A DNA stretch of 64,000 nt from Pseudomonadota bacterium (lineage in GTDB: Bacteria > Pseudomonadota > Alphaproteobacteria > Acetobacterales > Acetobacteraceae): contig JAKAZO010000001.1 in NCBI GenBank assembly GCA_021815825.1, positions 32,771-96,770 of the forward strand, written 5' to 3'. The notes under the pieces are model-generated. The model worked only from the letters and a program-made list of their open reading frames with translations, had not been told where the DNA came from and searched no databases. Both the position numbers and the translations under genes were made by a program. Below are positions 34,116-43,388 of the stretch, piece after piece. Each line of letters starts with the position of its first letter. The stretch's first letter is position 1.

Positions 34116-35600
34116 ATGTCCGGAACCCAGGCCGCCGCCCAGACAGCCGGCACGACAACCACCGAGCCTGCCAATGAGTTCGCCGCGCTGCTCACGCGCG
34201 AGTTCAAGCCGAAGAGCGATCGCGCGCGCGATGCCGTCAGCGCTGCGGTGCAGACCCTGGCGCAACAGGCGCTCGCCAACACCGCGTTGGTCTCCTCGGA
34301 TGCCCTGGTCTCGATCGAAGCGATGATCGCCGCGATCGATGCCAAGCTGACCGAACAGGTCAATCTCATCATCCACCATGAGGACTTTCAGGGGCTGGAA
34401 TCGGCTTGGCGCGGTCTGCATTATCTGGTGAACAACACAGAGACCGACGAGATGCTGAAGATAAAATTCTTCAATATCTCGAAGAAGGAACTGGGCCGCA
34501 CGCTAAAGAAATTCCGCGGCACCGCGTGGGACCAGAGCCCGGTGTTCAAGAAGGTCTACGAGGAGGAATACGGCCAGTTTGGTGGCGAGCCCTTTGGGCT
34601 TCTCGTCGGTGACTACTATTTCGACCACAGCCCGATGGATACGCAACTGCTCGGCGATATGGCCCAGATCGCCGCCGGCGCCCATGCCCCGTTCATCGCC
34701 GGCGCGGCCGCGTCGGTAATGCAGATGGAGAGCTGGAACGAACTCGCCAATCCGCGCGATCTCACCAAGATTTTCCAGACGCCGGAATATGCCGCCTGGC
34801 GGTCGCTACGCGAGAGCGAAGATGCGCGCTATCTCGGCTTGGCGATGCCCCGGTTCCTGGCCCGGCTGCCCTATGGCGCCAAGACCGAGCCGGTCGACGC
34901 GTTCGCCTTCGAGGAGGACACCACGGGCGCCGAGAGCGAGAAATACACCTGGTGCAACGCGTCCTATGCGATGGCGACGAACATCACGCGTGCGTTCAAG
35001 CTCTATGGCTGGACCACCCGCATCCGTGGCGTCGAGAGCGGCGGCGCGGTGGAAGGACTGCCAACACACACTTTCCCGACCGACGATGGCGGCGTGGCGA
35101 TGAAGTGCCCGACCGAGATCGCGATCAGCGATCGGCGCGAGGCCGAGCTCGCCAAGAACGGCTTCATGCCGTTGATCCACAAAAAAAACTCGGACTTCGC
35201 TGCGTTCATCGGCGCACAGTCGTTGCAGAAGCCGCAGGAATACGATGATCCTGCGGCAACGGCGAATGCTAATCTTGCGGCGCGTCTGCCCTACCTCTTC
35301 GCTAGCTGCCGGTTCGCGCATTATCTTAAATGCATGGTGCGTGACAAGATCGGCAGCACAATGTCGAAGGCGCAACTGCAGGACTGGCTACAAAACTGGC
35401 TGAACAACTATATCGACGGCGCCCCGGACAGTTCGCCTGAAGACTGGAAAGCAACGCACCCGCTGGCCGAAGGGCGCGTCGACGTTGAGGAAAACGAGGA
35501 GAATCCCGGCTATTACAGCGCCAAATTCTTTCTCAAGCCGCACTACCAGCTCGAGGGTCTCACCGTCTCGATGCGCCTTGTTTCCCGTATGCCGAAATAA
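34116..35600 (+). CDS. tssC: T6SS contractile sheath large subunit TssC
   Basis: Main sheath subunit, 494 residues. Motifs include SIEAMIAAIDAKLTEQVNLIIHHEDFQGLESAWRGLHYLV (about 69-108), FGLLVGDYYFDH, PYGAKTEPVDAFAFEE, and the C-terminal YYSAKFFLKPHYQLEGLTVSMRLVSRMP, all typical of TssC/VipB. ATG 34116 is chosen, four bases after the tssB stop; the longer frame reads back into tssB. An eight-A run inside IHKKNSDF does not break the frame. Confidence 0.96.
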   Translation: MSGTQAAAQTAGTTTTEPANEFAALLTREFKPKSDRARDAVSAAVQTLAQQALANTALVSSDALVSIEAMIAAIDAKLTEQVNLIIHHEDFQGLESAWRGLHYLVNNTETDEMLKIKFFNISKKELGRTLKKFRGTAWDQSPVFKKVYEEEYGQFGGEPFGLLVGDYYFDHSPMDTQLLGDMAQIAAGAHAPFIAGAAASVMQMESWNELANPRDLTKIFQTPEYAAWRSLRESEDARYLGLAMPRFLARLPYGAKTEPVDAFAFEEDTTGAESEKYTWCNASYAMATNITRAFKLYGWTTRIRGVESGGAVEGLPTHTFPTDDGGVAMKCPTEIAISDRREAELAKNGFMPLIHKKNSDFAAFIGAQSLQKPQEYDDPAATANANLAARLPYLFASCRFAHYLKCMVRDKIGSTMSKAQLQDWLQNWLNNYIDGAPDSSPEDWKATHPLAEGRVDVEENEENPGYYSAKFFLKPHYQLEGLTVSMRLVSRMPK

Positions 35601-35656
35601 TCGGCAGAAAACAGCTCGCCTACCACACCCGACCCATAGAAGAAGGATGAGCCGCC

Positions 35657-36226
35657 ATGGCGATCGACTCGTATATGATTTTCGTTCCGTACAATGGCTC
35701 GCCGCTATCTGCCGAAAGTCAGGTTGACTGGTCAAAAAATAACGAGCCCCTTGTCCTGGACGTCAAGTCTTATGGAACGGCCGGCCAGGTCTTCGAGATC
35801 GACGATTATAAGTTCGACATCGAAAACACCTTGAACATCGGCAGCCAATCGACCGGCGCCGGTGCCGGGAGGATCACTTTCAAGGAATTCTCGATCACCC
35901 GTAAGATCGACAAGTCATCGCCGACCTTCTTCCAAATGGCGTGTTCGGGAACGAGCTTCAAGCTGGTCTATCTCTGCCTGCGGAAGAGTTCCGGTGGCGA
36001 GACCGCGGGCCGTATCTTCCTGCGTTTCGACTTCAAGCTGGTCGCGGTCCAGACGATTTCCTGGTCTCACGACGACGAGTCGCCGAAGGAGGAAGTGACC
36101 TTCCAATATGGCGGGCTGCAGATCCGCTACAGCCAGCAGGATGCCAACGGCAACATGCAGGCGCCCATCGCCCAGGGTTGGAACAGGATCAAGAACATCG
36201 CCGATACCACCTCGACCCCGATCTGA
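35657..36226 (+). CDS. hcp: T6SS inner-tube protein Hcp (TssD)
   Basis: Hexameric ring protein that stacks into the T6SS inner tube and is itself secreted. The 189 residues are a little longer than the usual 160-170. Visible features are IDSYMIFVPYNG at the start, FEIDDYKFDIENTLNIGSQSTGAGAGRITFKEFSITRKID (about 46-85), and EVTFQYGGLQIRYSQQD near the end. An AGAAGGA site precedes ATG 35657. It lies between tssC and tagJ, a common order. Confidence 0.94.
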   Translation: MAIDSYMIFVPYNGSPLSAESQVDWSKNNEPLVLDVKSYGTAGQVFEIDDYKFDIENTLNIGSQSTGAGAGRITFKEFSITRKIDKSSPTFFQMACSGTSFKLVYLCLRKSSGGETAGRIFLRFDFKLVAVQTISWSHDDESPKEEVTFQYGGLQIRYSQQDANGNMQAPIAQGWNRIKNIADTTSTPI

Positions 36227-36244
36227 ACGGGTGGGTGCCGCGCG

Positions 36245-37048
36245 ATGGAAGCCCGCGAGCTGCTCCGCTCAGGCGATGTTGACGCGGCGCTGGCGCAACT
36301 GAAACAGGAAGTGCGCAAGGCGCCCCGCGATGGCCGCCTGCGCACGTTCCTGTTCCAACTCTTTTGCGTATCTGGCGAATGGGAGCGGGCACTCAACCAG
36401 CTCGCTGCCGCGGCGGAGCTGGACGCGGCGGCTTTGCCGATGGCGCAAGCCTACCGCGCCGCGATCCGCTGCGAGATGCTGCGCGAGCAGGTGTTCGCCG
36501 GCCGGCGCACGCCGACCGTGTTCGGCGAACCGGAAGCGTGGATGTCGCTGCTCATCGAGGCGAATCGGCGACTGGCCGCGGGGTCTCTGGCAGAGGCCGA
36601 AGGCCTGCGCGATGCCGCCTTCGCGGATGCGCCCGCCAGCGGCGGGCGCATCGTCAGCGGCGGCGCGGAACGAGGCTTCGACTGGATTGCCGACGCCGAT
36701 GCCAGGCTCGGGCCGATGCTGGAGGCGATCGTCGAGGGGAAATACTACTGGGTGCCGTTCCACCGGCTGCGCACCCTCACGATCGAGGCTCCGGCCGACC
36801 TCCGTGACCAGATCTGGATGCCGGCCCACTTCGTCTGGGCGAATGGCGGCGAGGCCGTCGGCTTCGTGCCCACCCGCTACCCCGGTTCGGAGCATGCTTC
36901 GGCCCCGCTAGCGCTCGCCCGGCGCACCGAGTGGACCGATCGCGGCGGATTCGCCCTCGGGCTCGGCCAGCGCATGTTCGCCACCGAGGCGGAAGAAGTG
37001 GCGCTGATGGATCTGCGTCGGCTCGAGATCGTGCCGGAACAGGGCTGA
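36245..37048 (+). CDS. tagJ: T6SS accessory protein TagJ (ImpE family)
   Basis: A 267-residue ImpE/SciE-type protein. The N-terminus is a TPR-like helical repeat (ARELLRSGDVDAALAQLKQEVRKAPRDGRLRTFLFQLFCVSGEWERALNQL, about 3-53), and the C-terminal half is a family domain with EGKYYWVPFHRLRTLTIEAPADLRDQIWMPA. TagJ binds the TssB N-terminus and modulates ClpV-driven sheath disassembly in some T6SSs. It begins 18 bases after hcp; tssE follows after 5 bases. Confidence 0.9.
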   Translation: MEARELLRSGDVDAALAQLKQEVRKAPRDGRLRTFLFQLFCVSGEWERALNQLAAAAELDAAALPMAQAYRAAIRCEMLREQVFAGRRTPTVFGEPEAWMSLLIEANRRLAAGSLAEAEGLRDAAFADAPASGGRIVSGGAERGFDWIADADARLGPMLEAIVEGKYYWVPFHRLRTLTIEAPADLRDQIWMPAHFVWANGGEAVGFVPTRYPGSEHASAPLALARRTEWTDRGGFALGLGQRMFATEAEEVALMDLRRLEIVPEQG

Positions 37049-37053
37049 GGCGC

Positions 37054-37563
37054 ATGGCCGAGCTTGGCAGCCGCGAGCGACTTCAGCCGTCCCTGCTCGA
37101 CCGCCTGACCGACCAGGCGCCCGATAACCGGCGCGAGTCCCTGGAGCAGCAGACCCTGGGACTGTCGCAACTCCGACAGGCCGTGCTGCGGGATCTCGCC
37201 TGGCTGCTCAACACCACCAATCTCGCGGCGACCGAACCGCTGGAGCCGGCGTCCCGCGTAGCGCGGTCGGTGCTCAATTACGGCATCCCCGGCTTTGCCG
37301 GGCTCGTCGGTGCCGATGGCCGTACCGGCGCGCTCGAATCAGCCTTGCGCGAGGCGATCCTTGCCTATGAGCCCCGTATTCGCGCCGAGACCCTGAGGGT
37401 TCGCACCCGCCCGAGCGCCGCGGACGCGCCCGTTCCGGCGCTCGTCTTCGAGATCGCGGGCGAGCTCTGGGCCCAGCCCGTGCCGCAGCAGCTTTTTCTC
37501 GAGACCGCGATCGAGCTCGAGACGCGCCTCGCCTCGGTCACCGAGGCGCGGATGCGCGCCTGA
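37054..37563 (+). CDS. tssE: T6SS baseplate protein TssE (gp25-like)
   Basis: Baseplate wedge protein homologous to phage T4 gp25, 169 residues. The signature region is QAVLRDLAWLLNTTNLA (about 44-60), followed by SVLNYGIPGFAGLVG and an EAILAYEPRIRAETLRVR strand. This includes the EPR motif that nucleates sheath binding. ATG 37054 is chosen because the upstream frame overlaps tagJ. Its stop overlaps the ATG of tssF (TGATG). Confidence 0.93.
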   Translation: MAELGSRERLQPSLLDRLTDQAPDNRRESLEQQTLGLSQLRQAVLRDLAWLLNTTNLAATEPLEPASRVARSVLNYGIPGFAGLVGADGRTGALESALREAILAYEPRIRAETLRVRTRPSAADAPVPALVFEIAGELWAQPVPQQLFLETAIELETRLASVTEARMRA

Positions 37564-39440
37564 TGGATCCGCGCCTGCTTCGCCTCTACGAGTCCGAGCT
37601 CGCTTTCGTGCGCGACATGGGGAGCGAATTCGCGCGCGAATTCCCGAAGATCGCCGCGCGGCTCGATCTCGGCTCGATCGAGGTCGCGGACCCGTATGTC
37701 GAACGGCTGCTCGAGGGCTTCGCGTTCCTGACCGCGCGGGTTCAGCTCAAGCTGGAGTCCGAATTCCCGACCTTCACGCAGTCCCTGCTGCAGATGGTCT
37801 ACCCGCACTATTTCGCACCGGTGCCGTCGATGGCCGTCGTGCGGTTCACCCCGGACGTCACCCTGCGCGCGGCGCCGGCAGGCGTCGTGATACCGGCGGG
37901 CAGCGAGCTCCGCAGCCTCCTCGGGACCGAGGAGCAGACGAACTGCGAATTCCGCACCGGCCACGCGGTCCAGTTGCTGCCGATCGAATTGGCCGAGGCG
38001 GAATATATCGCTTCGCCCGCTGCGGTCGCGGCACTCGGCTTGCCCGAGCAGCAGGGCGTCAAGGCGGCTATCCGGCTGCGGCTTCGCAGTACTGGCGAAG
38101 CACCGATCGCCAAGCTCGCCCTGACGCATCTGCAGGCTTTCCTTGGCGGCCCGGAAGGCGCACGCGCCCGGCTCTACGAGCAGCTTCTGGCCAATGTGGT
38201 GGGCATCTTCCTGCGCCCTCCCCAGCGCCCCGTGCCCTGGCAGGAGCGGCTGCCGCCCTCCGCGCTGCGCGCGATCGGTCTGGCCGAGAGCGAGGCGCTG
38301 CTGCCGCGGCCGCCGCAATCGTTCGATGGCTACCGGCTGCTGCAGGAATATTACGCGATGCCGGAGCGGTTGCTGTTCGTCGAGTTCGGGGGCCTGGCGC
38401 CAGCGGCGCGGCGCTGCGAGGGCAACGAGCTCGACATCGTGCTGCTCCTGAGCCGGGCGGACCCGGCACTCGCCAACGGCTTCGGCCCCGACCATCTGCA
38501 GCTATTCTGCACACCAGCCATCAACCTCTTCGCCCGCCGCAGCGACCGCATCAATCTGACCGAGCGCGACGCCGAACATCTCATCATCCCCGATCGCATG
38601 CGCCCGCTCGATTTCGAGGTCTTCGCGGTCCAGAGCGTCGAGGGCTACGCTACCGACGGCAGTCCGCCACAGCGTTTTCTGCCCTTCTACGCCGCGAACG
38701 ACCTCAGCCGAAATCCTGGACATCGCAGCTACTATCTGCTTCGGCGCGAGCCGCGTCTGTTGTCATCGCGAAGTCGGCGCAGCGGGCCGCGCTCAAGCTA
38801 TATCGGTCATGAAACTTACATCTCCCTTGTCGATGCCGAGCATGCGCCCTATCCGCAGGAGCTGCGCCAGCTCGGCCTCGATCTTCTGTGCACAAACCGG
38901 GATCTGCCGCTGGCGATGCCGGTCGGAAAGCAGCGAACGGATTTCACCCTGGCCGGCAATGCACCGGTCTCCGCCGTACGCTGCATCGTCGGACCGACCG
39001 CGCCGCGCCCGGCGCGGGGTGATGGCGACGTCGCCTGGCGTTTCCTGTCCCATCTCGCGCTGAACTATCTGAGCCTGGTCGATAGCGACGCGCTGCAGGG
39101 CGCGGCCGCGCTGCGCGAACTGCTGCGGCTCTACGTGCCATCCGGCAATTCCGTCGCTGCCCGCCAGTTGGAAGGACTGATTTCCGTCGGATCGCGCCCG
39201 GTCGTGCGCCGCATCCCCGGCGCCGGTCCGATCGCCGTCGGCCGTGGTATCGAGGTGACACTGACCATCGACGAGGCCCCGTTCGGTGGTCCGGCAGGAA
39301 TCCTGCTCGCCGGAGTGCTCGATCGCTTCTTCGCCAAGTATGTTTCGATCAACGCCTTCACGGAGACGGTGCTGCGTACTCCGGAGCGGGGCGAGGTGAT
39401 CCGGTGGCCGATGCGGCTCGGTCTACGGCCGGTGCTGTGA
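37563..39440 (+). CDS. tssF: T6SS baseplate protein TssF
   Basis: Large baseplate wedge component of 625 residues, paired with TssG. It opens with MDPRLLRLYESELAFVRDMGSEFAREFPKIAARL and has FLTARVQLKLESEFPTFTQSLLQMVYPHYFAPVPSMAVV (about 60-98), the expected TssF N-terminal region. The C-terminal part has EVTLTIDEAPFGG and LDRFFAKYVSINAFTET. It is translationally coupled to tssE (overlapping start), and tssG starts at or before its stop. Confidence 0.94.
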   Translation: MDPRLLRLYESELAFVRDMGSEFAREFPKIAARLDLGSIEVADPYVERLLEGFAFLTARVQLKLESEFPTFTQSLLQMVYPHYFAPVPSMAVVRFTPDVTLRAAPAGVVIPAGSELRSLLGTEEQTNCEFRTGHAVQLLPIELAEAEYIASPAAVAALGLPEQQGVKAAIRLRLRSTGEAPIAKLALTHLQAFLGGPEGARARLYEQLLANVVGIFLRPPQRPVPWQERLPPSALRAIGLAESEALLPRPPQSFDGYRLLQEYYAMPERLLFVEFGGLAPAARRCEGNELDIVLLLSRADPALANGFGPDHLQLFCTPAINLFARRSDRINLTERDAEHLIIPDRMRPLDFEVFAVQSVEGYATDGSPPQRFLPFYAANDLSRNPGHRSYYLLRREPRLLSSRSRRSGPRSSYIGHETYISLVDAEHAPYPQELRQLGLDLLCTNRDLPLAMPVGKQRTDFTLAGNAPVSAVRCIVGPTAPRPARGDGDVAWRFLSHLALNYLSLVDSDALQGAAALRELLRLYVPSGNSVAARQLEGLISVGSRPVVRRIPGAGPIAVGRGIEVTLTIDEAPFGGPAGILLAGVLDRFFAKYVSINAFTETVLRTPERGEVIRWPMRLGLRPVL

Positions 39441-40564
39441 CGATGGACGGGCACGAGACCACCAGCGCAGCGTGCCCGGGGGCGGATCAGCCCTTGGCAC
39501 GCCTTGCTGCGGCACCGCACGCTTTTGGCTTCTACGCCGCAATGCGCCTTCTTGAAGCGATCTTCCGCGACCGCCCGCGCTTTGGTCAGGGCGCGCGTCC
39601 CGCACTCGATGCGGTGCGCTTTACGCAGGAACCCTCGGTGGAGTTCGCGCCGGCGACGCTGGCCGATTTCATTTCAGCCGAAGCGGACGCGCCCGCGCGG
39701 CTTGCGGTGCATTTCCTTGGCCTGTTCGGGCCGGACGGCCCTTTGCCGCTTCATCTCACGGAATATGCGCGCAATCGGCGGCGCAACCACCACGACCCGA
39801 CCTTTCAGCGATTTGCCGACATCTTCCACCACCGCGCGCTCTCTCTGTTCTACCGTGCCTGGGCGAACGCACGTCCGACGGTCAGCTTCGACCGTCCCGA
39901 ACAGGACCGATTCGCCCTCTATGTCGGCGCGCTGATTGGCATCGGCATGGACTCGCTGCGCGAGCGCGATGCCATGCCGGACCTGACGAAGCTCCACTTC
40001 GCCGGCCATCTCGCCAACCAGACCCGCCACGCGGAGGGACTCGCATCGATACTCTCGGCGTTCTTCGCCATGCCGGTTCATATTGAATGCTTCGTCGGCG
40101 CGTGGCTGTCCCTTGCCCCGAGCGACCGGACACGACTCGGATCAGCGGCAGAAAACGGCGCGCTCGGACGCTCCACGCTCGTCGGCGGACGGGTGTGGAC
40201 CCGCCAGCACAAGTTTCGCGTCGTGTTCGGGCCATTGTCGCTCAAGGAGTACGAGCGCCTGTTGCCTGGAGGGGAGAGCCTGCACCGCCTGATCCCCATC
40301 GTGCGCAACTATGCCGGCGATACGCTGATCTGGGACGTCAATCTGATCCTCCGGAGCGAGGAAGTTCCGCCGACCCGGCTTGGCCGCGCTGGGCGGCTGG
40401 GATGGACCAGCTGGTTGATGCCGCGACGCGGCCACAGCGATGCCGCGGACCTTTTTCTCGACGTGAGCGCCGACAGCCTGGCGCATCGGATCGACGCCAC
40501 CATGCCACACACCCCGCGAGCGGCTCCCCGCGAGCCGGTTGCGCAAGCGGAGCCACTCGCATGA
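39404..40564 (+). CDS. tssG: T6SS baseplate protein TssG
   Basis: Baseplate wedge subunit, 386 residues from GTG 39404 (overlapping tssF by 37 bases) or 373 from ATG 39443; the two starts cannot be separated by sequence. Family features are PHAFGFYAAMRLLEAIF, the FGPDGPLPLHLTEYARNR motif (about 109-126), FADIFHHRALSLFYRAW and, near the end, KFRVVFGPLSLKEYERLLPGG. Its stop overlaps the ATG of clpV. Confidence 0.92.
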   Translation: MADAARSTAGAVTMDGHETTSAACPGADQPLARLAAAPHAFGFYAAMRLLEAIFRDRPRFGQGARPALDAVRFTQEPSVEFAPATLADFISAEADAPARLAVHFLGLFGPDGPLPLHLTEYARNRRRNHHDPTFQRFADIFHHRALSLFYRAWANARPTVSFDRPEQDRFALYVGALIGIGMDSLRERDAMPDLTKLHFAGHLANQTRHAEGLASILSAFFAMPVHIECFVGAWLSLAPSDRTRLGSAAENGALGRSTLVGGRVWTRQHKFRVVFGPLSLKEYERLLPGGESLHRLIPIVRNYAGDTLIWDVNLILRSEEVPPTRLGRAGRLGWTSWLMPRRGHSDAADLFLDVSADSLAHRIDATMPHTPRAAPREPVAQAEPLA

Positions 40565-43233
40565 CCGAAATCAGCCGTGCCGCCCTGTTCGGCAAGCTCA
40601 ACCCGGTGGGCTATCGCGCCATCGAGGGCGCCACCGTATTCTGCAAACTGCGCGGCAACCCCTACGTTGAACTCGTGCACTGGCTCCACCAGATCCTGCT
40701 CGTGCAGGACTCTGATCTGCACCGCATCCTACGCCATTTCGAACTCGACGACGCCCGCGTCGCCGCTGACATCACCGCCGCGCTGGACCGGCTGCCGCGC
40801 GGCGCCACTTCCATCTCTGATCTCTCGCCACAAGTCGAGGAGGCGGTCGAACGCGGCTGGGTCTTTGCAACCTTGATGTTCGGCGAGGCCCAGGTGCGCA
40901 CGGGCCACCTGTTGCTCGGCTGCCTGCGCACCTCGACGCTGCGCAACGCGCTCCTCGCCATCAGCCGGCAATTCGATCGGGTGAAGGCGGAGGCGCTCGC
41001 TGACGATTTTTCCACGCTGCTCGCGGGATCGCCGGAAGCGATGCTGACGGCTGCAGACGGCACTCGCGTCGGTGCCCACGGGGGCGCTCCCGGCGAGGCA
41101 AGCGCGGCAATCGCTCCGGCCGCGATGGGCAAGCAGGAGGCGCTCGCACAGTTTTCCATCGACCTCACCGAACGCGCACGCAAGGGCGAGATCGATCCGA
41201 TCGTCGGCCGCGACAGCGAGATCCGTCAGGTGGTCGACGTGCTGATGCGCCGGCGCCAGAACAACCCGATCCTGACCGGCGAAGCCGGCGTCGGCAAGAC
41301 CGCGGTCGTTGAGGGATTCGCGCTGCGCATCGTGGCCGGCGACGTCCCTCCGATGCTGAAGGACGTCAGCCTGCGGGTCCTCGATGTCGGCCTCCTGCAG
41401 GCGGGCGCAAGCATGAAGGGCGAATTCGAGAACCGGCTGCGCCAAGTCATCGAGGAGGTGCAGTCATCGCCCAAGCCGATCATTCTATTCATCGACGAGG
41501 CGCACACGCTGATCGGGGCCGGCGGGGCGGCCGGCACAGGTGATGCCGCGAACCTGCTCAAGCCGGCGTTGGCACGCGGCACGTTGCGCACCATCGCCGC
41601 CACGACATGGGCGGAATACAAGAAGTATTTCGAGAAGGACCCGGCGCTCACGCGGCGCTTTCAGGTAGTGCAGGTGGATGAGCCAGGTGAAGAAAAGGCG
41701 ATTCTCATGATGCGCGGCATCGCCTCGCCGCTCGAGAAGCATCACCGCGTCCAGATTCTCGACGAAGCGATCGAGGCGGCGGTGCGGCTGTCGCATCGCT
41801 ACATCCCGGCGCGGCAGCTGCCGGATAAGTCCGTCAGTCTTCTCGACACGGCGGCCGCCCGCGTTGCCGTCAGCCAGCATGCCGTGCCGGCGGCTGTCGA
41901 TGATTGCCGGCGGCGTATCCAGGCGCTCGAGACCGAACTCGAGATCATCGCCCGCGAGCAGGCGATCGGCATCGACGCCACCGGGCGTGCGGACTCGGCC
42001 ACAAGCGCTCTCGCCACCGAGCGGACCCGCCTCGCGGGCCTGGAGCAGCGTTGGAACGCAGAGAAAGATCTGGTGGACCGGGTGCTCGCTTTGCGCGGAT
42101 CTCTGCGCGAGACCGCCGGCGCGGTGGAAGGCGCAGCTGCGGACCGCGATGGGCAGCTCGCCGAACTGAAGGCGCTGCAGGCTGAGCTCGCAGCGCATCA
42201 GGGCGAGGCACCGCTGATCCTACCGAGCGTGGATGCGCAAGCGGTGGCTGCCGTGGTTGGCGACTGGACCGGCATTCCTGTCGGGCGGATGGTGAAGAAC
42301 GAGGTGCAGGCCGTGCTCAACCTGGGCGAGACGCTTGCCCGGCGCGTGATCGGCCAGGACCATGCGCTGGGCATGATCGCGCGCCGGGTACAGACGGCGC
42401 GCGCCGGGCTCGACAATCCATCCAAGCCCATCGGCGTTTTCATGCTCTGCGGTCCGTCCGGGGTCGGCAAGACGGAGACCGCGCTGGCCCTGGCGGAATC
42501 GCTCTATGGCGGCGAGCAGAATCTGATCACCATCAACATGAGCGAGTTCCAGGAAGCCCACACGGTCTCGACACTGAAGGGCGCGCCGCCGGGCTATATC
42601 GGCTATGGCGAAGGCGGCGTGCTGACCGAGGCGGTGCGGCGCAAGCCCTACTCCGTCGTGCTGCTGGACGAGGTCGAAAAGGCCCACCCCGACGTGCACG
42701 AGATTTTCTTCCAGGTGTTCGACAAGGGCGTGATGGAAGACGGCGAAGGGCGTGTGATCGATTTCAAGAACACGCTGATTCTGCTGACCTCGAATGTCGG
42801 CACCGATCTGATCATGTCGATGTGCGCGGATCCGGAACTGATCCCCGAGCCGGAGGAGATCGCCAAGGCGCTGCGCCCGCCGTTGCTCAAGGTCTTTCCC
42901 CCGGCGCTGCTCGGGCGGCTGATCGTGATTCCCTATTATCCGCTGAGCGACGCGGTCATGGCCGACATCATCCGACTGCAGCTCGGCCGAATCACCAGCC
43001 GGATCGCCGAGCATCACAAGGTGCCATTCAGCTACGATGAAAACGTGGTGAACCTCATCGCCAGCCGCTGCACCGAGCCCGAAAGCGGCGGCCGAATGAT
43101 CGACGCGATCCTGACCAACACGATGCTGCCGGCGATCAGCGGCGCGTTCCTCACGCGTATGCTGGAGGGCAGTCCGATCGCAGGCGTGCGGGTCGGCGTC
43201 AGCGACGGCGAGTTCACTTATGCGTTCGATTGA
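40561..43233 (+). CDS. clpV: T6SS AAA+ ATPase ClpV (TssH)
   Basis: Unfolds and recycles the contracted TssBC sheath. The 890 residues show the Clp N-terminal domain (about 1-160). The first AAA module has Walker A GEAGVGKTA (about 239-247) and IDEAH (about 311-315). A coiled-coil middle domain follows (about 410-540). The second AAA module has GPSGVGKTE (about 631-639), NMSEFQEAHTVS and GAPPGYIGYGEGG, typical of ClpV rather than ClpB. ATG 40561 overlaps the tssG stop; longer frames upstream are shadows. It is the last gene of the operon. Confidence 0.95.
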   Translation: MTEISRAALFGKLNPVGYRAIEGATVFCKLRGNPYVELVHWLHQILLVQDSDLHRILRHFELDDARVAADITAALDRLPRGATSISDLSPQVEEAVERGWVFATLMFGEAQVRTGHLLLGCLRTSTLRNALLAISRQFDRVKAEALADDFSTLLAGSPEAMLTAADGTRVGAHGGAPGEASAAIAPAAMGKQEALAQFSIDLTERARKGEIDPIVGRDSEIRQVVDVLMRRRQNNPILTGEAGVGKTAVVEGFALRIVAGDVPPMLKDVSLRVLDVGLLQAGASMKGEFENRLRQVIEEVQSSPKPIILFIDEAHTLIGAGGAAGTGDAANLLKPALARGTLRTIAATTWAEYKKYFEKDPALTRRFQVVQVDEPGEEKAILMMRGIASPLEKHHRVQILDEAIEAAVRLSHRYIPARQLPDKSVSLLDTAAARVAVSQHAVPAAVDDCRRRIQALETELEIIAREQAIGIDATGRADSATSALATERTRLAGLEQRWNAEKDLVDRVLALRGSLRETAGAVEGAAADRDGQLAELKALQAELAAHQGEAPLILPSVDAQAVAAVVGDWTGIPVGRMVKNEVQAVLNLGETLARRVIGQDHALGMIARRVQTARAGLDNPSKPIGVFMLCGPSGVGKTETALALAESLYGGEQNLITINMSEFQEAHTVSTLKGAPPGYIGYGEGGVLTEAVRRKPYSVVLLDEVEKAHPDVHEIFFQVFDKGVMEDGEGRVIDFKNTLILLTSNVGTDLIMSMCADPELIPEPEEIAKALRPPLLKVFPPALLGRLIVIPYYPLSDAVMADIIRLQLGRITSRIAEHHKVPFSYDENVVNLIASRCTEPESGGRMIDAILTNTMLPAISGAFLTRMLEGSPIAGVRVGVSDGEFTYAFD

Positions 43234-43246
43234 CGTAGACCGCCTT

Positions 43247-43267
43247 CTGACGTGATCGATCCGTCAG
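43247..43267. terminator. Inverted repeat after clpV, possible terminator
   Basis: CTGACG at 43247-43252 pairs with CGTCAG at 43262-43267 across a 9-base loop, 13 bases after the clpV stop. The position fits the end of the T6SS transcript, but there is no T run, so intrinsic termination would be weak. Confidence 0.3.
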
Positions 43268-43388
43268 GTCGGACGGTCGTGCGTGCGAGCCTCAGGGGAG
43301 CAGGGCGACAGATCGCCGATCTACCCGAGCCGGAACGGTCAAATCGGACCGCAGGTCAGTCCGGGGCAAGGCGGCTCCCGCCGCTGCC

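Noticed and set aside
35181..35188. Run of eight A in tssC as a possible programmed frameshift site
   Set aside because: The frame continues with full family similarity on both sides, and no shifted product would make sense.
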